From Candidatus Zhuqueibacterota bacterium (lineage in GTDB: Bacteria; Zhuqueibacterota; Zhuqueibacteria; Residuimicrobiales; Krinioviventaceae): DNA of 64,000 bases. Position 1 is the stretch's first letter. Every line of letters starts with the position of its first letter. The translations under genes and the position numbers were made by a program. Below, in pieces: positions 53,329-61,133 of this stretch. Location: assembly GCA_016928775.1 (NCBI GenBank), contig JAFGKD010000077.1, positions 1-64,000 on the forward strand, read 5' to 3'. The notes below the pieces were generated by a model. The model was not told the DNA's origin. It made no database searches and worked only from the letters and a program-made list of their open reading frames with translations.

Positions 53329-54379
53329 TTGAACTCACATCCTTTACTAGTTCGGCCAATCCCTGGCCAAATTTATCCAGTGTGCAGTATTGCAGAAAAA
53401 CACGATAGCCACCCAGGGCAATCTTTTCGCGCAGTTCCTCATCCTCCTTTAAAGTCAAAATCGCATCAGCCAATGCGCGAGCATTGGCGCGATCGACCAA
53501 ATAGACACTTTGTTTGTGACATAACAATTCCTGCACCGGTGCATTTCGACCCGTGATGAGCGGCTTTTGCATGCCGATGGATTCGATGACTTTGTTCGTC
53601 AAAACGCGCAGCATACGGTCGTTATCGCCAAAAATGCCGAGGCAGACATCTGCGCGCGCCATAGAGTCGGCTAACTTGTCATAGGGTACGGGATCTAAAA
53701 ATATCACATTGGTCAACCTGAGTTCTTTTGCGAGCTTTTGGTCCGCCTCGTAGGTTATGCCCCTGCCAATGATTTGAAAAGAGACATTCTGTTCGCGCAA
53801 CAAATCCGCGGCTTGCAAGATATACTTGACGCCATGAAACGGTGCATATTCGCCATGAAAATGCACAAGAAAGTCAGGATGATGCGCAGTTTTTTCACGC
53901 GGATAAATGACGCTGTCGTCGACGGCTAAAAAGAGACGTTTAAACTTTGCTTCACTCACTTGAAATTTTTGGCCAAAATCACGAATATGATCATATGTCT
54001 CGAGGATCAGGCGATACGACAGTTTACAGGCGATGATATCACTCCAGCGATAGAATCGTGCTTTCAAGCTGCCTGGCACAGCGTGCGATCGATCATTCAC
54101 CATGGTGTCGAATGTAGCGATGTACATGTCAAAGATAATGGGCTTCCAGGTCAGCAATTTGATAAACGGTAAAATGAGTTGCCCGTAAAAACCAACGATG
54201 ATCATGTCGCAGCGCCAGCCCAACCGAACAGCGCGCCAGATCAACGCTGGATAGTGTTTGAAAGACTTGTCCGGCGGAAAGCATCCAAACACTTCAAAGC
54301 CCTGCTTTTTGAGCGCTTTGAAGACAATGCGGGTTCGGGAATAGCTTTCTTCACGACCGGCGACGTACAGGATTCTCAT
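53318..54379 (-). CDS. GT4 glycosyltransferase
   Basis: A 353-residue GT-B enzyme that opens with R-I-L-Y-V-A-G-R-E-E-S-Y-S-R-T-R. The middle has L-V-H-F-H-G-E-Y-A-P-F-H-G (donor-domain start), and E-S-I-G-M-Q-K-P-L-I-T-G gives the glutamate region. The family fit is good, but the N-terminal half is divergent. It probably adds a middle sugar to the repeat unit. The gene lies eight bases after the GT2 gene at 54387. Confidence 0.85.
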   Translation of the reverse strand: MRILYVAGREESYSRTRIVFKALKKQGFEVFGCFPPDKSFKHYPALIWRAVRLGWRCDMIIVGFYGQLILPFIKLLTWKPIIFDMYIATFDTMVNDRSHAVPGSLKARFYRWSDIIACKLSYRLILETYDHIRDFGQKFQVSEAKFKRLFLAVDDSVIYPREKTAHHPDFLVHFHGEYAPFHGVKYILQAADLLREQNVSFQIIGRGITYEADQKLAKELRLTNVIFLDPVPYDKLADSMARADVCLGIFGDNDRMLRVLTNKVIESIGMQKPLITGRNAPVQELLCHKQSVYLVDRANARALADAILTLKEDEELREKIALGGYRVFLQYCTLDKFGQGLAELVKDVSSNGC

Positions 54380-54386
54380 TCCAGTA

Positions 54387-55340
54387 TCACTTTTCCGATG
54401 GATGCGAATGCTCCAGCCTTTTCAGGCGATAGAGCGCATTTTCAACAAGTCGCCGGTTGGAGCCGATCATGTCGGCCACCAGGCCGAGCACAAACACCTG
54501 AAATCCCAGTATGAGCAGTACAGCAGTCAGGATGAGGGATTGCACATGGCCAGCGCCGCCCATGGTGATGTAATAGTAGACAAAACGGAGTCCAATTAAA
54601 ACACCCAGGCCAAACAAACAACCACCGATAAGGGAAAACATCTTTATCGGCTCATACATCGTATATATCCGTGCGATCGTCCCGAACGATCTCTTGATAT
54701 AGCTCCAATTGCTGTGAAATAAACGGGATTCACGTAATTTGCCATTTGTTCGAACAGGAACATGCGAGATAGCCAGATTTTTCTTGCCCGCCTGGATAAT
54801 GGTTTCCAGGGTATAGGTGAATTCGGAGACAACATTGATTTGCAAGGCCGCCTCGCGAGACAAGGCGCGGAAGCCGCTGGTGGCATCGGGAACGGACGTA
54901 TCGGAAACCTGCCGGACGACCCAGCTACCCCAATTCTGCAGCCGTTTTTTGAACCAGGAAAAATGATGGATGCCATTGGTTTGGCGATCGCCGATGACCA
55001 ACTCGGCTTCACCTGTGACGATCGGTTTGACGAGCTTGGCGATATCAGCCCCGCTGTACTGATTATCGGCGTCAGTATTTACAATAATATCCGCCCCGAG
55101 ACGCAAGCAGGCATCGACACCGGCCATAAATCCTTTTGCCAGGCCTTTATTTTTCGGAAAACTGATGACATGGTGCACGCCATGTTCGCGCGCCACATCA
55201 ACTGTCCGGTCATTGCTGCCATCATTTATGATCAGATATTCGATCTCGTTTATACCGTCTATCTGTCGCGGCAAATCCGCCAGGGTGATCGGTAGCGTTT
55301 CTTCTTCGTTAAAACAGGGAATTTGAATAATAAGTTTCAC
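54387..55340 (-). CDS. GT2 glycosyltransferase with C-terminal membrane helices (GtrB/Dpm-like)
   Basis: A 317-residue protein; GTG start after AGGAT. GT-A domain: I-P-C-F-N-E-E-E-T, Y-L-I-I-N-D-G-S-N-D-R-T, V-N-T-D-A-D-N-Q-Y and P-D-A-T-S-G-F-R-A-L-S. Two hydrophobic segments follow at ~235-290, with a basic tail. This is the layout of polyisoprenyl-phosphate hexose synthases that make the donor for GT-C enzymes. It is first in line of three consecutive GT2 genes transcribed from 57287. Confidence 0.9.
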   Translation of the reverse strand: MKLIIQIPCFNEEETLPITLADLPRQIDGINEIEYLIINDGSNDRTVDVAREHGVHHVISFPKNKGLAKGFMAGVDACLRLGADIIVNTDADNQYSGADIAKLVKPIVTGEAELVIGDRQTNGIHHFSWFKKRLQNWGSWVVRQVSDTSVPDATSGFRALSREAALQINVVSEFTYTLETIIQAGKKNLAISHVPVRTNGKLRESRLFHSNWSYIKRSFGTIARIYTMYEPIKMFSLIGGCLFGLGVLIGLRFVYYYITMGGAGHVQSLILTAVLLILGFQVFVLGLVADMIGSNRRLVENALYRLKRLEHSHPSEK

Positions 55341-55357
55341 AGGTATCCTGCCCGGCG

Positions 55358-56332
55358 CTAATTTATAATCTCTTCGATATTATACTCTCGAATATGTCGA
55401 GCGTGCGTGTAAATGATCATTTCTCCAAGCAAGCCAATCGCGATCATCTGCAGGCCAATCACTAACAATACGGTGCCGAGCAGCAGCATGGGGCGACCGG
55501 CAATACCACCAAAGCCGAAAATACGATAAATAAAAAGATAAAGATCGATCACCGCACCAACGAGAGCCAACACAGCACCGCCGAAACCGAGAAAGTGCAA
55601 CGGCTTTTTTGAGTAACGGCTCAAAAAGACAACGGATATCAAATCGAGAAATCGGCGTATATAATCTTTGGGTTTCAGGGACTGGGCAAACTTGCCGGGC
55701 AATTGTTCAACCGGCTCTTCAACGACTTTATAGCCTTGTCGACTTGCCAATACGGGCAAAAAAGAATTGAGCGCACCGTAAAACGGTACCTTTTCCAGAA
55801 CTTCGCGCCGAACCGCAAAAACGCCGCTGTTAATATCCTGCAGTTTTAATCTGGAAATCCTGTTGGTCATTCGATTAAAAAGTTTGGAGACAAATTGATT
55901 GAGATCGGAATCGCGGCGCGGAAAACGTACCCCGATCACGACATCAGCCTCTTCCAGCCGATTAACCAGTCTGCCCAGGTCGCGCGCATTAACGCGCACT
56001 CGAGAAGTATAAAAAACAATATAATCGCCCAATGCCGATTCCATTGCGGCTTCGAGCACTGACGATTCACCAAAGGCGGTGCGAAGTTTGATGACGTGCG
56101 TGTTCAGCGTATTTTCGCTGATCTTTTTCAACAGCCGCCAGGAACCATCTGTGCTGCCATCATCCACATAGATAATCTCAAACGTTTTGACGTTCTCGTT
56201 CTGCATCTGTTGCAGATCGGCGTCCAATTGTTCAAGAAATTCTCGCTGGTTGTTGACAGCCACAACGACCGAAACAAGGGGTTTGGCTGCTGTCATGTGA
56301 AAATCTATTTCCTGTGTATGCGGAAGAGCCAT
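55358..56332 (-). CDS. GT2 glycosyltransferase with C-terminal membrane helices (GtrB/Dpm-like)
   Basis: A 324-residue protein. GT-A motifs: V-V-V-A-V-N-N-Q-R-E, I-Y-V-D-D-G-S-T-D-G-S, and D-I-N-S-G-V-F-A-V-R. The second D-x-D region reads Y-T-S-R-V-R, so the usual metal-binding aspartates are replaced (F-Y-T-S-R-V-R-V-N), which could mean altered or lost catalysis. Two membrane helices follow at ~250-315. An internal ATG at 56296 with AGGAAA upstream is an alternative start. It lies 13 bases after the GT2 gene upstream. Confidence 0.85.
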   Translation of the reverse strand: MALPHTQEIDFHMTAAKPLVSVVVAVNNQREFLEQLDADLQQMQNENVKTFEIIYVDDGSTDGSWRLLKKISENTLNTHVIKLRTAFGESSVLEAAMESALGDYIVFYTSRVRVNARDLGRLVNRLEEADVVIGVRFPRRDSDLNQFVSKLFNRMTNRISRLKLQDINSGVFAVRREVLEKVPFYGALNSFLPVLASRQGYKVVEEPVEQLPGKFAQSLKPKDYIRRFLDLISVVFLSRYSKKPLHFLGFGGAVLALVGAVIDLYLFIYRIFGFGGIAGRPMLLLGTVLLVIGLQMIAIGLLGEMIIYTHARHIREYNIEEIIN

Positions 56333-56345
56333 AGTTTACCCATCT

Positions 56346-57287
56346 TTATAAAGTTACATCAATGCTAAATGAGCGACGTTCTCCGGTGTCGACGATCATT
56401 TTACCAATGAGACCCAAACTCATGAACATAAAAGACGACGCCCAGAGAAGAATTGTCATGGTGACGGATATATTAAATGTGCCGACATCGGCGCTGTTAT
56501 GCATAAAATGTACACATGCGTGCAAAAAAGCGATGCAGCCAGCGCATCCCGTGGCCAGGGCGAACTTGCCGAAAAAGCCCAATGGATTGTGCAGATGCTG
56601 CATCAATAACCGAATCGTGGTCAAATCCATGATAACGCGAAAAGTACGGCTGAGATTGTATTTGGATGTCCCGAATTGCCGCGCATGATGCCGCACAGGC
56701 ATTTCAGCGATTTGTGCACCCTCCATACGAAGGAGTGCCGGAATAAAACGGTGGAATTCACCATACAAAGAGACGCGCCGCAAGAGATCGCCGCGAAACG
56801 CCTTGAGCGAGCAGCCCGTGTCGTGCAATGTGACGTCCGTCACCGAGCAAATGATACGATTGGCGATTTTGGAGGGAATTTTGCGCGAGATCATCTTGTC
56901 CTGTCGATTTTTGCGCCAGCCGCTGACAACATCGTAGCCTCGTTCAAGCTGTTCGACAATCCTGCCGATATCGCGCGGATCATTTTGCAAGTCACCATCC
57001 ATTGCAATCACAACTTTGCCGCGGCTCGCCTCAAAGCCGGCAGCCATGGCCGCGGATTGGCCAAAATTGGCACGAAACAAGATGGCGCGCAAATTTTTGT
57101 CCTGTACTGCCAGGTTTCGCATAATCTCTCGCGTGTTGTCCGAGCTGCCATCATCGATAAAAATGACTTCATAGGAACGTCCCAATTCTTGCAAGGAGGC
57201 CCGCAATTTTACCCATAACCGTTCAATGCTCTCTTCTTCATTATAAAACGGCACAACGACCGAGATATCTGGTTTTTCAGCTTTCAC
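56346..57287 (-). CDS. GT2 glycosyltransferase with C-terminal membrane helices (GtrB/ArnC-like)
   Basis: A 313-residue protein; GTG start. GT-A motifs are complete: V-P-F-Y-N-E-E-E-S, F-I-D-D-G-S-S-D-N-T, M-D-G-D-L-Q-N-D-P and D-T-G-C-S-L-K-A-F. H-x-R-x-Y-G-x-S-K-Y is present as R-Q-F-G-T-S-K-Y. Two C-terminal helices follow at ~230-300. This is the classic undecaprenyl-phosphate glucose/mannose/aminoarabinose synthase layout. It is the first clear polysaccharide gene of the locus, 51 bases after the DUF457 gene. Confidence 0.92.
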   Translation of the reverse strand: MKAEKPDISVVVPFYNEEESIERLWVKLRASLQELGRSYEVIFIDDGSSDNTREIMRNLAVQDKNLRAILFRANFGQSAAMAAGFEASRGKVVIAMDGDLQNDPRDIGRIVEQLERGYDVVSGWRKNRQDKMISRKIPSKIANRIICSVTDVTLHDTGCSLKAFRGDLLRRVSLYGEFHRFIPALLRMEGAQIAEMPVRHHARQFGTSKYNLSRTFRVIMDLTTIRLLMQHLHNPLGFFGKFALATGCAGCIAFLHACVHFMHNSADVGTFNISVTMTILLWASSFMFMSLGLIGKMIVDTGERRSFSIDVTL

Positions 57288-57338
57288 ACGCGAATCCGAG
57301 TTTATATGACATATTCCACGACACCAGACCGGGAGAAA

Positions 57339-57890
57339 TCATTGTTCTGTATTTCCTTGTTTTATTCGAGTTATCCACAATATAATCAGTGCAATGGGCA
57401 TCAAGATGAAAAGCTCAAGGGTAATCGTTCGCATATTATGCGCGTTGAACAAACTTTTAAAAAACAGCCTCGAGTCGGACACGCGCGATACATCAGAGAA
57501 AATCAACACCGGTGAAATAGCAAATTTATTTGAAAATGGCCACCATATTGGGCAACCGAACGGCTCGCGCTTGTCGACTGCGAGCAGATCAAGAATCACA
57601 TGAGTAATACCTGCACAGACGAAAAACGCGGACGACAGTGTAAAATTTGTTCTTTGCCATTTTGAATAAATCAAGCCGCCGAAAAGTCCTGCGCTCACAA
57701 CAAAAACAAAACTATGCGTGAACTGATGATGGTAGCGATTTGGATCACCCACAAGAAATCCAAAAATAAAGTCACAATCCGGCAACATGGCAAAAAACAA
57801 CAAAAATGTCAAAAACCAAATGTTTTTTTCTTTCTGCTGTGCTTGATAGATTATTGCACCTGCAATAATATGTCCGACTGGTGTTGGCAT
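57339..57890 (-). CDS. YdjM/DUF457-family membrane-associated metal-dependent hydrolase-like protein
   Basis: A 183-residue membrane protein with four to five hydrophobic segments. It starts P-T-P-V-G-H-I-I-A-G-A and has M-L-P-D-C-D-F and Y-H-H-Q-F-T-H-S-F, the His/Asp pattern of the DUF457 (YdjM) family, plus H-V-I-L-D-L-L at about residue 97. The biochemical role of the family is poorly defined. Members often lie at the edge of polysaccharide loci. It leads the minus-strand cluster, and a candidate operator (57932-57948) lies 42 bases upstream. Confidence 0.8.
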   Translation of the reverse strand: MPTPVGHIIAGAIIYQAQQKEKNIWFLTFLLFFAMLPDCDFIFGFLVGDPNRYHHQFTHSFVFVVSAGLFGGLIYSKWQRTNFTLSSAFFVCAGITHVILDLLAVDKREPFGCPIWWPFSNKFAISPVLIFSDVSRVSDSRLFFKSLFNAHNMRTITLELFILMPIALIILWITRIKQGNTEQ

Positions 57891-57931
57891 AGTTGCTATA
57901 CTTAAAAAATACGACTTACCATTTATTCAAT

Positions 57932-57948
57932 GCGTTCAAATCGAACGC
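57932..57948. promoter_or_regulatory. Inverted repeat ahead of the polysaccharide cluster
   Basis: GCGTTC and GAACGC form a perfect six-base inverted repeat around AAATC, 42 bases upstream of the first gene of the cluster. It could be an operator or a small leader hairpin. The remaining ~270 bases of this gap show no gene and no JUMPstart or ops element. Confidence 0.3.
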
Positions 57949-58178
57949 TCAACGATCATGGCCAGGAGCATAAAGAATGCCAAATGTTGAGAGAAGGGCA
58001 TGCGGTTACAGGGGAATATTTTATCGCCAAAAGTCCTTTTTTATCATAGACTTGCAAAAGGTGAATATCTTTTCTTTGTCACGATGTTAATCGGCAGGTT
58101 ACATCTGTATGTTTTTAAACGGACAATATGCATTCAACTTTGGTACACACGCTAAAAGCATGAAATGTATTTCACGAC

Positions 58179-59837
58179 CTATTCATCGGCGATAATTTTT
58201 AATCCTTGCACAATAGCTGGTGGTGTTGTATCGATCTCAGCCGTGCGGCTCACGGTCACTCGAATCGTTTTCCCGGGTGGCACTGTCAGTTTTACGAGAT
58301 TGTTTTCGATGTTCAGGTTTGGCAGGCCGTCAACTGTGACACGTGCAATTGGTTCCCGAATGTAGCCTGATTGTGCCCAGAGTGTCCTGGTTTGCGCCGT
58401 CGTATTGGCCACATAAAAAGTCTTTATCGAGTCATTCACGGACTCGACCAGTGCAGCAAGGCCGTCGTCCAGACCCATCGACTTGTCCGCTTTGTAATAT
58501 AAAATCTCTTTCCACGGCATTTCACCACGATGAGCGGAGATGCCGCCAAAAGGAACAAGGGTTAAACCCCATCGACCACCAATGATCGGGAAATCATCCG
58601 GTTCCTCCGGCAGTACGGATAATGCCTTTATTTCGTCGAGGTGTTTTTGAGCATCGTAGATAGACCGTCCATTGATGAGATTAATTTTATCCTCTCCACC
58701 TTCTCGCCTATAGGTCCATAAATGAAACTCCGAGTCCGGGTATTGCAATGACTTGTACCAGCGACCAATAAAATCATCAAAGTCAGCATCGGATTCTCCA
58801 TCAAACAGGCTGACTTGAACGGCACTCCACACGGTAATTTTGTCATCATCGGGAATCCATCGGGTGCCGTCAAAGGTGTGGGCCGGGTGATAAGAATCGC
58901 CATTATCAAACAAAGTCTTGATATGTTTTTTTAATGCTTTTAGCGGTTGCTGGTCGCCGGTCATGCGATAATAATCGATAAAAGCGCCGCGCATATCGCG
59001 AAACGCGTTGTTACCGGCCTCCTGCCATCCCCATCCCGGTTCAAATTCGGAATGCCACCAGACGCCACTGTAGGGGCCAATCTGTTTTGTATAAGGGTCC
59101 ACTGAAGCTGGCAAGACATAATAGCCGTTTTCCCGCTCATTTTTTTCCATAATCTCTATCCAGCCGTAAAGATACTTTTTCGACCACTCTAACAAGCGCT
59201 TGTCGTTGTTGGCGTGATAGGCTGCCAGGGCCATTTTCACAAATTGTAAATTAAAAACCCAATCGACGGCATAGACATTGTTTTTATCAATAGCGCGCGT
59301 GCCGGGCCGCACCGAGCGCATCAGTGACGTTTCTTCGTTGAACCAGAAATGATAATCCGGGACAAGATTTGCGGCGTGTTCCACAACATCGTAAAGAGCG
59401 TTGACAACCTCCCGGTCATCCGGTCGCGCCCAGGCAAGATTGGCTAAAATGATCAGTCCTTCTAACGTATGTTCGGTATCAAAAAATTTATCACGATAAT
59501 AGCCATGTTCGAAAAGATCGTTTTCTTCCGCGCGCCGAATATAAGTAAAGGCAATCCCTTTGACGCTTTGATAGACCGATTCATCACCGGTGAGATAATA
59601 ATAGGTGAGCCAGAAATAGAATATTTCGGTTTCGTCATCCCACTTCCAGAGATTCAAGTAGGAAGGATAAATGGAGCCGTCCTCGTGCTGCCATTTTTGT
59701 GTTTCGCGAATGGATTCCTGAATAATACTGCGCAGCGTTAATTGATCCTCGGCCCATTTCGGGATTTGGGCGTAATTTTTATCCGCCCAAAAGCCAAGAC
59801 AAAGAAAATAAAACAAAATCATATATCGTTTCAACAT
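58179..59837 (-). CDS. Secreted protein with alpha/alpha-toroid character, function unknown
   Basis: A 552-residue protein with a signal peptide (ends N-Y-A-Q) and start after GAGGCGGAT. Residues ~30-420 are helix- and Trp/Tyr-rich with repeated W-x-x-E and Y-Y-L-T-G-D patterns, as in (alpha/alpha)6-barrel lyases and glycosidases (W-H-S-E-F-E-P-G-W-G-W-Q-E-A-G-N-N-A is striking). The last ~110 residues are a beta-rich domain. It ends with D-T-T-P-P and a short tail, like the end of the glycosidase-like gene at 30533. No T9SS domain is present. I cannot name the family; a polysaccharide lyase or hydrolase is a guess. Confidence 0.65.
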   Translation of the reverse strand: MLKRYMILFYFLCLGFWADKNYAQIPKWAEDQLTLRSIIQESIRETQKWQHEDGSIYPSYLNLWKWDDETEIFYFWLTYYYLTGDESVYQSVKGIAFTYIRRAEENDLFEHGYYRDKFFDTEHTLEGLIILANLAWARPDDREVVNALYDVVEHAANLVPDYHFWFNEETSLMRSVRPGTRAIDKNNVYAVDWVFNLQFVKMALAAYHANNDKRLLEWSKKYLYGWIEIMEKNERENGYYVLPASVDPYTKQIGPYSGVWWHSEFEPGWGWQEAGNNAFRDMRGAFIDYYRMTGDQQPLKALKKHIKTLFDNGDSYHPAHTFDGTRWIPDDDKITVWSAVQVSLFDGESDADFDDFIGRWYKSLQYPDSEFHLWTYRREGGEDKINLINGRSIYDAQKHLDEIKALSVLPEEPDDFPIIGGRWGLTLVPFGGISAHRGEMPWKEILYYKADKSMGLDDGLAALVESVNDSIKTFYVANTTAQTRTLWAQSGYIREPIARVTVDGLPNLNIENNLVKLTVPPGKTIRVTVSRTAEIDTTPPAIVQGLKIIADE

Positions 59838-60184
59838 ATCCGCCTCAATTCGTCTTCAACTCTTGCCGTCAGTAGCAAGGATTGAACCAATATCATATCA
59901 TTCTGTTGCACATCCTGATCATACCGCCAAACGAAATGAATTGTCCATTCTGCGCGCATTTTTTTAGCTACAAAGGTCATTGATGCCACAGCGCGGCCGC
60001 AGACCGCAACCTAAAAGCAAAACCGCCGAGGACGCCGAGCGTCGCAGAGATAAATTTCACCATCCTTTTTGATGTTGTTTTGACCAATACGTAATATATT
60101 TAAATGGTTCAGCCGGAAGAGCGTATGAAATTTTCCGCACGAGATTTTTGTTACCGGTCCCAGTAAACACACAAAGGAGGTCTT
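59838..60184. other. Intergenic region between divergent genes
   Basis: This 347-base gap separates two divergently transcribed genes, so it should hold promoters for both. TTGACC at ~60090 is followed by an AT-rich stretch and could form part of a plus-strand promoter. At 60021-60050 a GA-rich motif repeats GCCGAGGAC/GCCGAGCG and ends in CGCAGAG; it resembles degenerate microrepeats seen between genes in environmental genomes. No ORF is convincing. The AAAGGAGG before GTG at 60185 is a strong ribosome-binding site. Confidence 0.4.
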
Positions 60185-61078
60185 GTGCTCCCGCTTAAAA
60201 TCGGTACCTGTAGCTGGAAATACGATTCCTGGAAAGGGATCATCTATTCTGAAAATGCAGGAAAAAACTATCTACAGGAATATGCCCGCCACTACAGCAC
60301 AGTCGAAATTGATCAGTGGTTCTGGTCCCTGTTTCCCGGCAGTCCGCCTGTGTTGCCAAAAAGGGAGATTGTAAAAGAATATGTCGACTCGGTGCCGCGC
60401 GATTTCCATTTTGCTGTCAAAGTTCCCAACAGTATTACGTTGACCCATTATTACCAAAAGGGAACAAGCAGTGCGCTCGAGCGCAATCCATATTTTCTTT
60501 CCGTCGATCTTTTTTCGGATTTTTTGGAAACACTGGCACCCATGCAAGATCAACTTGGCCCCCTGATGTTTCAGTTTGAGTATTTGAATCGTGACAAGAT
60601 GACGTCGCAAGACGAGTTCATCAAACAGTTCGAGGTTTTCATCGCCAAATGTCCTTCACATTATACCTATGCGCTGGAAATCCGCAATCCCAACTATCTC
60701 AATAAAAAATATTTTGAATTTCTTCATGGCAATAACCTGTTTCATGTCTTTTTACAAGGCTATTATATGCCGCCCATTTTTCCGTTATATCAAAGTTATA
60801 GACACTATATCAAAAGTATGACGGTCATTCGTCTGCATGGTCCGGATCGTAGCGGTATGGAGAAAAAGACACAGGGTGACTGGAGTCAAATTATTGCCCC
60901 AAAGGATGACGAGCTATCGCAGCTGGTCAGGATGATTTTGGATTTATGGGGTGATAAAGTGGATGCGCATGTCTACGTGAACAACCACTATGAAGGTTCA
61001 GCGCCAAAATCTATCCGGCGAATTTTGGAGAGGTTTTCGGAAATGAATCAGCATGCTTCGACTCTGGCGTTCTTATAA
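60185..61078 (+). CDS. DUF72 family protein (YecE-like)
   Basis: A 297-residue protein starting at GTG, eight bases after AAAGGAGG. It opens K-I-G-T-C-S-W-K-Y-D-S-W-K-G, then Y-A-R-H-Y-S-T-V-E-I-D-Q-W-F-W, F-H-F-A-V-K-V-P and, near the end, V-Y-V-N-N-H-Y-E-G-S-A-P. These are the conserved motifs of DUF72, a TIM-barrel family of unknown biochemical role. The length fits. It is on its own, in opposite orientation to both neighbours, and ends near the hairpin at 61084. Confidence 0.9.
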   Translation: MLPLKIGTCSWKYDSWKGIIYSENAGKNYLQEYARHYSTVEIDQWFWSLFPGSPPVLPKREIVKEYVDSVPRDFHFAVKVPNSITLTHYYQKGTSSALERNPYFLSVDLFSDFLETLAPMQDQLGPLMFQFEYLNRDKMTSQDEFIKQFEVFIAKCPSHYTYALEIRNPNYLNKKYFEFLHGNNLFHVFLQGYYMPPIFPLYQSYRHYIKSMTVIRLHGPDRSGMEKKTQGDWSQIIAPKDDELSQLVRMILDLWGDKVDAHVYVNNHYEGSAPKSIRRILERFSEMNQHASTLAFL

Positions 61079-61083
61079 AAAGG

Positions 61084-61110
61084 TGCCAGGCACCTTAATG
61101 GTACCTGGCA
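61084..61110. terminator. Hairpin between convergent genes
   Basis: Eleven-base arms TGCCAGGCACC (61084-61094) and GGTACCTGGCA (61100-61110) pair with one G-T mismatch around TTAAT. It starts six bases after the DUF72 stop and lies 24 bases from the end of the convergent T9SS gene, so it could serve both. No T-run follows. A nested palindrome (GGTGCC/GGCACC) resembles widespread intergenic palindromes. Confidence 0.5.
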
Positions 61111-61133
61111 ACAAAGAAGCTGAAATACGTGGT

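Noticed and set aside
57891..58178. JUMPstart/ops-type element expected ahead of a large polysaccharide operon
   Set aside because: No GGCGGTAG-like sequence is found on either strand in the gap.
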